Assembly (NCBI GenBank): GCA_003117195.1
Contig: BDSI01000110.1
Span: 248,001 to 312,000 of the forward strand
Length of the DNA: 64,000 nucleotides
DNA from: Eudorina sp. 2006-703-Eu-15
Lineage: Eukaryota; Chlorophyta; Chlorophyceae; Chlamydomonadales; Volvocaceae
Reading direction: 5' to 3'
Shown: positions 1-10,992 of the stretch, in pieces
Layout: the number at the start of each line of letters is the position of its first letter
Numbering within the stretch: the stretch's first letter is position 1
Translations under genes and position numbers: made by a program
The notes under the pieces: generated by a model
The model's input: only the letters and a program-made list of their open reading frames with translations
What the model was told of the DNA's origin: nothing
The model's database searches: none

Positions 1-1649
1 GTGATCAACTCCGCGACCGGGCTCTGCCTTCTGCCCATGCCCGTACCTGCATGTGCTTATGTGCTAACCTTTGATCCGTATCGGCGAGATTTGACATGGA
101 ATTATTTCACAGGAAGCGGCACGTGCGATAATGCATACTGGAGCGTGCGAGAGCTATCGGCCAGGTAGGGCCAGGTTTCGGCGTCACCAGACAAACCTGA
201 CAAAGCCCACGTCGGGCTGCATCGCGGACATGCGCCTGCCCCGGTACTTAATTTTAACAACTCTCTTACCAATATGCATCTTTAAAAAAATTACGTTGAA
301 TCCAGGCTAATGCATTGCCTTGAAGCAATATGCAGTAGGAGGTAGGACGACAAACGGGGCACTGAAAGAATACGTGTACCTGTAGTGTTAACTACGTGAG
401 CCGTTTTATTATTTCTAGTATTTCAGATTGGTAGCGTTTGCATTGTTAGATGGCCTAATTACTTGCCTTACTAAGGTACGTCAAGGTAATCAAAGCACTA
501 TATGCTGGTGATACCCTCCTGAAGCAAAGCATCTTCGTCGCCAAACCATCAGTGTAAGATATGCGATTTTAATATATATAAAGCAAGTGAAGGCTCTGGA
601 GCAGGCCTGCGACTGTCCCCATTGGTGCTTCACACGGTCAACAGACCGTCGAGGCCCGTCGATGCCCACAAACACGATGCGCACCTCCGTATCACCTGCG
701 TTGCCGCGGGGGTCCACATCGCCTCTCGATTGGCTCACCGACCGGGCAACGCGCTTATTAAGGATGTTACAGCGGACCCCGCGGGTCATCGGTGACAGTC
801 GAAGCTTCTTGGCGCTTGGCAACCCCGCCCTCCCTCGCAAGCGGAGATGGGGTAGGGCGTTGAGGGCAAGGAGCCCCGAGCCGCCCGCGGCAAGGAGGCC
901 ACCGAGCAGCTGCCGCGGGATGCCACTCCGGCTGACCCGCCGGTCTCGACGGTCGCGGCCCTGCCGCTCTCAGGTTGCGGAAGGCCTGGAGAGTATGAGA
1001 ATCTTTTTGCCGAGGGCGACAGCAGCAGAGACCTGACGAAGCCCCGCGACAGTATCTAGAGCCGGTCGGATCCCCTTCCCGAAATCCTCTCCATACCAGC
1101 CGCCAGCACCCCTCCACCACCTCGCCACCATCCCTTCACTACCCTGCAAAACGACACAACACGCATACTCACACGGTTGCATACACACCACGCTATTCCG
1201 CCATCTCTCTCCCTCTCTCTTTCTCCCCCTCCCTCCCTGCTCTCCACCCCACCGTCCCTCCCTCTCGATGTGTGCCCACAGGCACTTGCCGGGCCAATTC
1301 TACTGCCCTGACACCACCTGGTTTTTGCTTTCCCCTCGCTAAACAGTGAGCGGTGAGGAGTCTGCGGCTGTACCGGCACTACCAGGGCCACAACGGAAAC
1401 ACGCATAATCTCACGTGCACACAATAATAACGGGTCTGGGTCGCGCGGGGGGTCTTCCCCCCCTCGCTCGGCATATCAACACCACCTCTCGCCGCTCAAC
1501 GCCCCTTCCACACACCCCGACCACAATACACACACGCACTCAATCACTCACACCTGTTCAGTGTTCTTCCGTCCCATAGTCTGCACCATTCTTCCCCTAC
1601 ACCTCGCTCTTCCCCCCGCTACCTCCACCCCTGCCATACGACCCGCCTC
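1..1649. other. 3' flank of the CRTISO-like gene, no gene seen
   Basis: This stretch lies downstream of the stop codon of the minus-strand CRTISO-like gene. The left part is relatively AT-rich, and 1140-1560 is pyrimidine- and CA-rich. The open frames here have no recognisable protein similarity and no coherent splice structure. A copy of a short dispersed repeat (GTTACAGCGGACCCCGCGGG core) sits at about 757-800. No TGTAA-type poly(A) signal was found on the minus strand close to the stop. Confidence 0.6.
757..800 (+). repeat. Dispersed repeat family 1, copy
   Basis: Contains GTTACAGCGGACCCCGCGGG followed by TCATCGGTGACAG. Close copies lie at 21467-21502 and 24263-24310 (gene A introns). A partial copy lies near 13080-13105 (UROS intron), with half-copies on the opposite strand near 14805, 15374 and 31457. 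Confidence 0.75.
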
Positions 1650-4600
1650 TCACACCCCGATCTCGTCCAGCAGCTTCCAGTGGTCCCACACGGGCACCAG
1701 CGTGTTGGCGCAGATGGCCCCGCTGGCGGCCACCGCCGGGAGGCCGATGCCGGGGAAGGTCGAGTCGCCGCAGCAGTACAGACCCGGGATGGGCGTGGTG
1801 GGGCCTGAGGGTCGCAGGCGGAGGGAGGGACTCCTGGCTCTCGCCGGTGTGTTTCTTAGGCAGTCAGCACAGGAGTGCGTGACATACGAGCGAGGGGCCG
1901 AGTAGAGCCCAAGGATTTGCCCGTATGCGTACATAGTATATACCCATTGCCCGACCCAAACAGTAAGTGAAAGGCTGCGGTGTCGGAAGCGCGCTGTCGA
2001 TTCGGCCACCCCGTTTGGTTCCCCTAGCCTGTTTCCACACCACACAACCCATCCCACTCCCGTCCTGTAGGGGACGACGTGAAAGTGCGCGGCGATGCGC
2101 TGCACCTGGCCAGGATTGGGAGGTATATATATCAATTAATTAACCGTTACATATATATGTGTGTGTATATATATTATATACATATCGCCGTGGTAACGGC
2201 CCCACCCGCCCGGCAACCCACCCGGGAAGAATCCCTTTCCGGCCTCAATGGCGGGTCCGTAGGAGCCTCGGTATCGGCGCAGGAAGCGCTCGTGGGTGAG
2301 GGGCGTGCCCACCGTCACCAGCTCGGCGCGCTTGCGGATGTCGGGGATCACCTGGGAGGGGGAGGGGAGGGGGGGAGGGGGAGGGGGGGAGGGGGGGAGG
2401 GGGGAGGGGGGGGGGGGGGAGGGGGGGAGGGGGGGGGGAGGGGGGAGGGGGGAGGGGGGCCGGGCGGGAGGAGGGAAGGGGGGTAAATTGAAAAAAGAAA
2501 TAGACCCGAAGAATGAACCCGGGCACACCCAGCACCGGGCCGTTGCTTGCCCGGGCTAGGGCGGCAACGAGCCACATGCAGCATGGCGAGGGGCACGTCC
2601 GTCCTCGCGCATAAGTTCAGGGCGGCCGCTGCAGGCCGCAGGGCGGAGCTGTTGATGCCCGTGCCAAGGGGTGGCTGTAAGCGGAAAGAGGCGCGCGCGG
2701 CGGCCTCCGCAGTGCCGACCCGTGGGTCTCTCACCTTCTCCACGGCCGCCCACAGCACCTGACTGCGGTCCTCCTTCAGTGCCGCGTACTCGGGACTGCT
2801 CGGATGAGGGAGGCGGGGTTGGGATGCCGTGATGGGTGGAAATGGGGTGGAGCGGAGTGAACCCATGACGAAGAGGGCGACTTAGACTTAGATGGCTTCA
2901 TGGCATTGGACCCAGATACCTCTCCAGGTAACCTTCACGTCTACGCCCCCACTCAGGTAGGGGTCGGCCCCCCAGCTCCCACCGCCCCGCGCTCCAGCAC
3001 GCACTCCGGGCGGACCTTCGCCGTCCGTCCCATCCCCCAACCCCCACCCACCTGCGGCGGTCCAGTCCCTTCCACAGCTCGTACGGCTCCGTGGCGGGCA
3101 GGTAGGCGTGCAGGCAGTGCTTCCCCGGCGGGGCCATGGAGGGATCCATCACGGACTGTCGGGGCGGTTGGGTGGCCGCACATACACCCATGGGGGGCGT
3201 TTGTAGGGGCGGAGGCAGGAGAGGGTGGTCACCCGGGGCGCAATGATACAGCAGGGAGCAATGAGACTAAGCAGCCGGGAGCGCCACCCTCCCGGTGGAA
3301 GGGTTGGCTCCCGGCACGTCGGCTCCCACCCGCCGTGCTCCAGTTTCGATCCTTCAGTTCAGCCCGCCTCCCACTCTGCTCCCCAGCCCTCCTCGCCCTC
3401 CCCCTCCCCTCCCCCCTCCCTCCCCCCCCTCCCTCCCCCTCCCTCCCCCTCCCTCCCCCTCCCTCCCCCCTCCCTCCCCCCTCCCTCCCCCCTCCTCCCC
3501 CCCCTCCCTCCCCCCTCCCCCCCCCCTCCCTCCCCCCTCCCTCCCCCCTCCCTCCCCCCTCCCTCCCCCCTCCTCCCCCCTCCCTCCCCCCTCCTCCCCC
3601 CTCCCCTCCCCCCTCCCTCCCCCCTCCCTCCCCCCTCCCCTCCCCCTCCCTCCCCCCTCCCCTCCCACGGCCCTCCCTCCCACGGCCCTCACCGGGATAG
3701 AGATGAGCGCCACGTTCTGGGCGCCGCGACACCCCCCTCCCACGTGTTGACCACGATGTGGTGCAGCTCCAGGGAGGGGTCCAGATCTGGGCGGTGGGGG
3801 CAGCGGGGGGTTGGTGGCGGGTGGGGACGTGGGACCAGGGAGGGGCCGGACGGATCCGTCCCTGGGCCGCCGAGCAATCGGGAGGCACGGGAGGGGCGGA
3901 GCTCAGGAGTAGGCCGCGTGACGGGGGCCTCCGTCTGTCCGCAGCTGAGTGGATTGATCTCCCCCCCATCCCCCACCCCACCCCACCCTCACCCCCCCAC
4001 ACACACACCCTCACCCCCACCCTCACCCCCCCCACACCCCCACCCTCACCCCCACCCTCAACCCCCCCCACACACACACCCTCACCCCCACCCCCACCCC
4101 CCCCCACACGCCTGGGCTACCGAATCTGATGGGCCGACGGTCGAGGCAAGCGAGCTAGCCCGCCGGCGCCCAAGACGAGGATCTGACACATGGACACGTC
4201 CCAACTTCACCGGATGCAGGCGTGCATTCCCGGCTCGGATTACAGTACGCCGCCAGGAAGTCCCTCCTGGGCGGGTCCCAGTGGGTGCGCCCGGGCGGGT
4301 GGCGCACGTGGCATGTCGTATGTGAGGTGGGGTGGGGTGGGGTGGCGTGGGGTGGGGTGTGGGGGCTTGGAGAGACCCTCCCCCCGCCCCGTGGGATGGG
4401 GTCGGGTGGAGACCGCACACCGCGGCACCGCACCTGTGGCGTCGAAGCCCACGTGGAGGTGCATGAAGGAGGGGCAGGCGGGGGTCTCCTGCCGGGTGCG
4501 GCGCCACTGCTCGGGCACGGAGCCGGGCGGCAGCAGCTTGAGGGTGTCCCACACACTCGCGTTCGAGATGACCGCCTGAGGGGGCCGGAAGTGGGTATAG

Positions 4601-7600
4601 GGGTAGCGCGGGTTCGTTCGGCCGGTGCGGTGTTGTTCCCGAGGGAAGAGGGGTCGTGAGGCCGGGCGCCGTACCGGGGGCCTAAAGGCGCGCTGCTGGG
4701 AGCGCACCGTCGCAGGAACGGGGATGTGGAGGGCACCCTCCCTGCTCCTCTGAGCTGGGTGGTTTAGATTGCCCATGACCGGGGTTGGGATGCTGGGATA
4801 CGGTGGCGCAGCCGGGGGGAGAGACCCGTGACGAGGGACAGAGACAGAGCCCCCGGGGCAGAAAGACGGCAGGGGGAGGAGACGGAGGGCCGGGGGGAGC
4901 GGGGAGGGTGCGCGGCGGCGGGTTGTGCACTGTGCAGCATGTCTGTAGATGGTGGTCCGGATGGTCAGCGCTCCCATCAGCGGTGCGTGACCCCGACCCC
5001 CAAGCCGGTCAGTGCCGCAGGGGTTCGGCCAGGATCTAAGCAAGCGTGGGGACTGCACGGCACGCCCCCATCACCCTTCGTCCTTCCAGTGGCCCCGGCC
5101 CGGAAGCCCCCCCGGTCGGCCCCCTGGAGCCCAACAGACTGCGGCGAACCTTCCCCCCGACAGCTGCTGCTGCCCATGTTTCACGCTCCGCGAGCGGATG
5201 CTGCCCCCGGGCCCTCCCACCCCTCGCCGCCCCACCTTGCGGGCCTTGACGGTGCCGCCCCCCCGCAGAGACACGCTGCTGGCCCGGCCCCTGCATGGGT
5301 GGCGTCCAGTGTCATGGAGTGATCCCAGATCGGTATAGCATCACCTTGCAAGCGCTGTTCGTTAAGACGGGTCACAACATCCAGGGCAGGGCAGGGCAGG
5401 GCAGGGCAGGGCAGGTGGGCGGCGTCGGCGCCGTCCTGATCGGGTCTTGCAGCCCCCCAGCCCGGGTGTGGCGGCGACCGTGGTGGGCCGCCCGGTGCGG
5501 CGGCCAGCAGGGCATCCCCCCGCCACCACCCCACTACCCCCCGCCCCACCCACTGCCTCCCCGCCCCACCCCACTGCCTCCCCGCCCCACCCCACTACCG
5601 CCCCGCCACCACCCCTCTACCGCCCCGCCACCACCCGGCCCTATCCTCCCGGTGAGATCCGTGCGGTCCCTCCCTCACTTGTCGTCCGTGTTGATTCGCT
5701 CCACATGACTGGACAGCAGCAGCCGGCCGCCGTGCCGCTCCAGCCCGTCCACCAGGCCCTGCACCAGGGCCTGAGCAGGGGCGGCAGGGCCCGGAGAGGG
5801 GGGGCCGGGCCAGGAGGGGCCGGGTACCCGGGGATTCGGAGCAGCAGGAAACGTCACCAACGTACGAACATGTGAATACGTATATATAAATATAGAAAAA
5901 TATGTACGTCTGTTTTATATACACGACCACTTGAGGGACCTGCCCGAGCCCAAAGCGGAAGTCGAGAAGGCGGGTGGGGCTCGATGGGCATGGGGTGGGC
6001 GGCTCCAGGAGGGCAGTCCAAAACCCCTCTTTTGTAGCCGACGATATGGAGCTCCCGGTGACATGCGGGTTTGGACAGTGGGACCTCTCCTACCCTTCAC
6101 ACTCACCTGCGGGCCTAAGGGCCAGGCGCTCAAAGCTGGAGCTCGCACCACTCGCTCCATGCCCTATGGACGGCTCTGCCACCAGCAGTGTGTTTGCCGC
6201 ACCTTCCGCCACCGCTCCCACCCACCGGGTCAGCCCGCCGGCGGTGGCTGGGTTTGTCCGCACCACCCGCTTCGTCAATAACGACAGCGAAACCGCAAGG
6301 GACCCCGCCCCACCCCAACCCCAACCCCGGCCCCGCCCCCACACACCTGGCTTCCCCCCCGGGGAAACTCCAGGTAGCAGTCAGGGCGGTACCACTCATT
6401 GAACATGAAGGCCTGGGGAGAGGTACACGACCCGTGGGTCGGTCGGTGCGGTGGGGGGGCAGGGGGCGGCGGCGGGACAATCGCGCAGTAAAGCCGCACA
6501 CAGCCGGGAAACACGCGCCCCGGTCGCTGACGTCGTCCAGCAGCGACCCGTCAGTCAGACCCAGCCGCCCATGTGGGTGTGTACGTACAGGCGCACGCAG
6601 ACGGGGCTGCAGCTATGGATAATAGCTTGCGCACTCACGATACACGCGCATCCCTCACTGCACTGCACCGACCGGTGCTGTGGAGTGAACCCATCAAGGC
6701 TTCATGGGTCGTAACACGGGGCCGGACCCCCCTCCCTGCCCTCCCTCCCCTCCCTCCCCTCCCTCCCCCCCTCCGCCCCTCCCCCCGTGCTCACCACCTC
6801 CGCCGCGATGGTGCCGTTGGCGGGCAGGCCGCTGAGCAGGAAGGACAGCAGGTCCAGCCAGTTGCGGATGAAGGGGTCGCGGATGCCCGCCGAGTCCAGC
6901 ACACCGGAGAAGGGGCCGGTCAGCTTGGCGGCGTCGCCTGGGGGTGGGGGGCAGGGGGAAGTGGGGCCGGGGGGCCGGGGGGAGGGGAGGCAGTGCCTGG
7001 CTGGGCGTGTCGCTGGAGACAAACGACAGGCCACGAGGGTACACCGAGGAGACCACGTGGACGGGTGCACCCGCACGAGAACCGAAACGCACACAGCCGG
7101 AGGGGGGGGGTTGCGCAGGACAGCCCTCCACCATCCCCGGCCCCCTCCGCTCCCGGCATCCCCGCCTCACCTCCCGACTCGATGAGGGAGGGCAGGTAGC
7201 GGGCGATGGCGGTCACCAGCACGCCGGGGTCGTACCTGAACCCGGGGCGGTTGGGAGGTGTTTGGCGGTTGAGGTGGGGTGAGGAACATCACATACAGAA
7301 AGCCAGGAGAAATAAAGTACACCGGGGGTTCGGTGGGTGACGACGGCGACAGGACCGCGGGTCAGGCGGGACAGGCAAGCGGACGGGTTCACACCAACGT
7401 CACAGATGCTCTCCATCGTCCGTAGGTCCAATATGTCAAAAGGCGGTGAGCAATGCTGACAGGGCGGAGGGCGCGCAGCGGGTGACACGCAGGCCGGGCA
7501 GGTCTCCGGTAGCACGACCCCTGTCCAACACCTCGGCCACACCGCCCGACCAGCATCCCCCCTGGTCGCCCCCTTGCACCCCCTCGCCTTCGCCCCCTTG

Positions 7601-10600
7601 CACCCCTCGCCCTCGCCCCCTTGCACCCCCTCGCCTTCGCCCCCTTGCACCTCGCCCTCGCCCTCGNNNNNNNNNNNNNNNNNNNNNNNNNNNNNNNNNN
7701 NNNNNNNNNNNNNNNNNNNNNNNNNNNNNNNNNNNNNNNNNNNNNNNNNNNNNNNNNNNNNNNNNNNNNNNNNNNNNNNNNNNNNNNNNNNNNNNNNNNN
7801 NNNNNNNNNNNNNNNNNNNNNNNNNNNNNNNNNNNNNNNNNNNNNNNNNNNNNNNNNNNNNNNNNNNNNNNNNNNNNNNNNNNNNNNNNNNNNNNNNNNN
7901 NNNNNNNNNNNNNNNNNNNNNNNNNNNNNNNNNNNNNNNNNNNNNNNNNNNNNNNNNNNNNNNNNNNNNNNNNNNNNNNNNNNNNNNNNNNNNNNNNNNN
8001 NNNNNNNNNNNNNNNNNNNNNNNNNNNNNNNNNNNNNNNNNNNNNNNNNNNNNNNNNNNNNNNNNNNNNNNNNNNNNNNNNNNNNNNNNNNNNNNNNNNN
8101 NNNNNNNNNNNNNNNNNNNNNNNNNNNNNNNNNNNNNNNNNNNNNNNNNNNNNNNNNNNNNNNNNNNNNNNNNNNNNNNNNNNNNNNNNNNNNNNNNNNN
8201 NNNNNNNNNNNNNNNNNNNNNNNNNNNNNNNNNNNNNNNNNNNNNNNNNNNNNNNNNNNNNNNNNNNNNNNNNNNNNNNNNNNNNNNNNNNNNNNNNNNN
8301 NNNNNNNNNNNNNNNNNNNNNNNNNNNNNNNNNNNNNNNNNNNNNNNNNNNNNNNNNNNNNNNNNNNNNNNNNNNNNNNNNNNNNNNNNNNNNNNNNNNN
8401 NNNNNNNNNNNNNNNNNNNNNNNNNNNNNNNNNNNNNNNNNNNNNNNNNNNNNNNNNNNNNNNNNNNNNNNNNNNNNNNNNNNNNNNNNNNNNNNNNNNN
8501 NNNNNNNNNNNNNNNNNNNNNNNNNNNNNNNNNNNNNNNNNNNGCCCCCTTGCACCCCCTCGCCTTCGCCCCCTTGCACCCCCTCGCCTTCGCCCCCTTG
8601 CACCCCCTCGCCCTCGCCCCCTTGCACCCCCTCGCCTTCGCCCCCTTGCACCCCCTCACCCTCGCCCCCTTGCACCCCCTCGCCCTCGCCCCCTTGCACC
8701 CCTTCGCCCTCGCCTGCCTGCACGGGGCCCTCACCTGAAGGCCGCTGGCGGCATGAGCGCCGCCGCCTTGGCCAGCGGCCGCATCACCTCCTGCAGCCGG
8801 GACCACTCGGCCGCCGCCGAGGGGCCCCGGATCTGTGCGTGTGGGAGGTGGGAGTGATGGGTGGGATTGCGAGGAGGATTTAGAGGTGGGAGTGGGGGTT
8901 AGAGGTGGGGACAGGGACATCAAGAGGGACGGAGAGGACTCCACATGCCATAGTAATGAGATTGGCCATGGTATGGAGAGGGAGCGGGGAGGAGAACCTG
9001 CGGAACCCGGCCGAGCTGCAGCAGCTGGGATTTTGGCCGGCCCCGGACTCCGGTGGCAGTCAACTGGGAGCCAGAGGCCAGCTGCAGGAGAGGGGGAACT
9101 TGAGGTCCCAGGTTCGAGCCGCTTCCGCAGCTCCGAATGTCCCTGCTTGCCGCCGCATTTTTAGAACATGCCCAACACGCCCAAGAGGTTGCATGACCCC
9201 AGCCGCCGGGCTGTACCAGCGCGCCGCCTCCTCGCCTCGAGTTCCCACCCACACATAGGGGTCGAGCCCCGCCCGCGCCACCCCTCCCCTCCCGCCCACC
9301 GCTTCCCTCCCGCGCCATCCCTCCCACCCCACCCCACCGCTCTCCACCCTGGGCCCCACCCACCTGGTTGAGCACTTCGTAGAAATTGTCGTTGCCGATC
9401 TGAGGGCCAGTCAGTTGGAGCCAGAGGCCATTGGTTAGTTATTCGGTTGGCGGGCCCCAGCCCCAGCCCTCAGGCATCTCTGCCTCGGCACACCTGCAGG
9501 TCCAAATCCCTGACCCTCCTCCACAGTCTGGTCCCTGCCTTTGAACGCTTCCCTTTCTGTCTCTCTCTTCGCTGTGACCCATCCCAGGCCCTCACCGGCC
9601 ACCCCACCTTATCCGCAGTTCCCCACCCCCAGATCCCCACCCCCAGATCCCCACCCCCAGATCCCCACCCGGGTGAGGAAGGTACCCTCCGGCAGCACCA
9701 CGTTCCAGGTGTTGTACCGAATGAGGTCCAGCTCGACCCCCAGGGCGGTCAGAACGTGACCCAGCGGGTTGGCCTCCTTACCGCGGCCCCCCATGCCTTT
9801 GAGAGAGGGGGGGTTAGGGATAGGGGCAGGGAAGGGAATGAGTAAGGGAGGAGGGATGGGGGGGTGCCCCCCGTTCGGGTGGGGATGATGGACGTCTGGG
9901 TTGAGGTGATGGTGGTGGTGGTGGGCCACTGGGTGGTGGTGGTGGGCCGCAAGGGACACTGCTGCCGGTCACGCCGACTCGCTCCGAGTTGCCTGCCGGG
10001 CAAGCGTCCGGGGGTTCTGGAGCGCTGGATGGGACCCTCCCTGGCGCTGCTGCCAAAGTGAGGCGCGACCCGGGCCAGCCCGCCAGTCAGCCAGCCACCC
10101 ACCCACCCGAGTACAGTGAAGGTCCCGACTCGAAGTGGAAGCCGTCCCGCTCCCAGGCGTGGGCCGCCCCGCCAGCAATGGAGTGGGACTCGAGGACGGT
10201 TACCTGCGGGGCGGCCAGGAGGGGTCGAGGAGGGGTCGCGAGCGTTGGTGACCGAGGGGAAAGGCGAGAGGGGAGGCAGACGGAATCAAGCACCCGCTTA
10301 TGTGCCGTCTGAGGCGATTTCGGGGTATGATGGCCCTGGGCAGCAGCGGGCAGCGCGATGACGCGCGATGCAAGTAAACGTGTGGCCAACGAGGACTCTG
10401 GCCTGACGGTTGACTTGTTGCGTATTGCGAGGATTCAGGATGATGTAAATGGATGCTCTTACCTTGTACCCATACTTTGCGAGCATACCCGCGCAGCATA
10501 GCCCACCGATGCCACTGCCGACGACCACGATGTCGGTCTCATGGCTCCTCACTTCCCTGCTCAGCTTCGGAGTTGATGGTTTGGACGTAATGGCGGACGC

Positions 10601-10681
10601 CTGACATCTAACCCTTAACAATAAGTCGTGTCTGGCACGAAACCCGCTCGTTCGACCGCTTGCAAACGGTTTGGAAAGCAT
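1650..10681 (-). CDS. CRTISO-like FAD/NAD(P)-dependent oxidoreductase, carotenoid isomerase family, plastid
   Basis: Sixteen exons in transcript order: 10681-10463, 10203-10107, 9796-9669, 9399-9364, 8832-8735, 7235-7171, 6937-6795, 6412-6347, 5770-5679, 5290-5236, 4575-4434, 3786-3693, 3155-3052, 2795-2735, 2351-2222, 1804-1650. Splice phases agree throughout except for one indel in the exon at 3786-3693. The product is about 561 residues. Residues 1-35 resemble a chloroplast transit peptide (basic and Ser-rich, RVRCQA). The FAD-binding motif VVVGSGIGGL, then TVLESHSIAGGAAH, opens the enzyme. Family blocks NPLGHVL, FIRNWLDLLSFLLSG, NEWYRP, LHHIVVNTWEGG and APPGKHCLHAYLPATEPYE follow, and it ends with the FAD signature YCCGDSTFPGIGLPAVAASG. 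That C-terminus is closer to the plant CRTISO-like subfamily (Arabidopsis At1g57770 type) than to true prolycopene isomerase, so the substrate is unknown. An exon hidden in the 7667-8543 gap cannot be excluded, although the phase closes without one. Confidence 0.9.
1857..1903 (+). repeat. Dispersed repeat family 2, copy
   Basis: Core CAGGAGTGCGTGACAT preceded by GGCAG units and followed by GGGGCCGAG. Related copies lie at 40109-40149 (+), 54082-54130 (+), 55536-55574 (-) and 28364-28396 (-). Confidence 0.7.
2353..2459. repeat. GGGGAG-rich polypurine tract
   Basis: Nearly pure G with scattered A on the plus strand, lying in the intron just upstream (in transcript sense) of the exon at 2351-2222. 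In the pre-mRNA it is a long C/U tract directly before the splice acceptor, so it probably doubles as the polypyrimidine tract. Confidence 0.9.
3404..3668. repeat. CCCTCCC polypyrimidine tract
   Basis: About 265 bp of CCCTCCC/CCCTCCCC repeats in the CRTISO-like intron between the exons at 3786-3693 and 3155-3052. The transcript reads as a G/A-rich tract. The long proline-rich (+) and glycine-rich (-) frames across it are artefacts of the repeat. Confidence 0.95.
3958..4108. repeat. CCCCCACCCTCA / CA-rich tandem tract
   Basis: Degenerate tandem array of CCCCCACCCTCA and ACACAC units in an intron of the CRTISO-like gene. Low complexity, no coding signal. Confidence 0.85.
5382..5415. repeat. 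AGGGC microsatellite
   Basis: About six tandem AGGGC pentamers in a CRTISO-like intron. A second low-complexity tract of CCCCGCCCCACC type follows at about 5512-5640 in the same intron. Confidence 0.85.
7560..8715. repeat. 24-bp minisatellite spanning an assembly gap
   Basis: Tandem copies of a 24-bp unit, GCCCCCTTGCACCCCC followed by TCGCCTTC or TCGCCCTC, occupy 7560-7666 and 8544-8715. They flank a run of 877 Ns at 7667-8543, so the array probably continues through the gap. It lies in the CRTISO-like intron between exons 8832-8735 and 7235-7171. The Ns produce spurious ORFs over 400 codons long in several frames. Confidence 0.9.
9620..9668. repeat. CCCCCAGATCCCCA tandem repeat
   Basis: About four copies of a 14-bp CCACCCCCAGATCC-type unit directly downstream (in transcript sense) of the donor of exon 9796-9669 in the CRTISO-like gene. 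Confidence 0.8.
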
Positions 10682-10992
10682 GGTTACGTTGAAAGCCACA
10701 GAGTCCAACTGTCTGCTCGCACAGCACCGTGGGTATGAAACAAATGAAATGAATTGAGTTAAAGGCGGATCAGCGGTCCTTGGCGGAGTTGCGGTTGGTA
10801 GTTGGTCTGTGTTGATCCCCAAAAATACCATTGCCAAGCAGTATCTGCTTACGGTATCGGTCGACGTAATTAGTACGGGCGTCTTCTAGTAACTGCATAC
10901 CGGATTCAACAAAACTTCGATCAGCACCTGCACCTGGAGTTGCAAATCTGACATTGTGACACTTGACGACCTGTTATCGATCAGAAGGAAAT
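10682..10992. promoter_or_regulatory. Shared divergent promoter region, CRTISO-like / UROS
   Basis: These 311 bp separate the start codons of two plastid-targeted enzymes transcribed away from each other. The region is less GC-rich than the genes and must hold both 5' UTRs and promoters. No unambiguous TATA box was identified. A shared control region is inferred from geometry only. Confidence 0.6.

Noticed and set aside
2900..4325. Long proline-rich (+) and glycine-rich (-) open frames
   Set aside because: They are translations of the CCCTCCC tract inside CRTISO-like introns. They overlap well-supported exons in the wrong frame.
7560..8715. CRISPR-like regularly spaced repeats
   Set aside because: The units are directly tandem with no unique spacers, and the host is a eukaryote. 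This is a minisatellite.
7389..8944. Open frames of 400-500 codons on both strands
   Set aside because: They run through 877 Ns and the 24-bp minisatellite, which has no stop codon in several frames.
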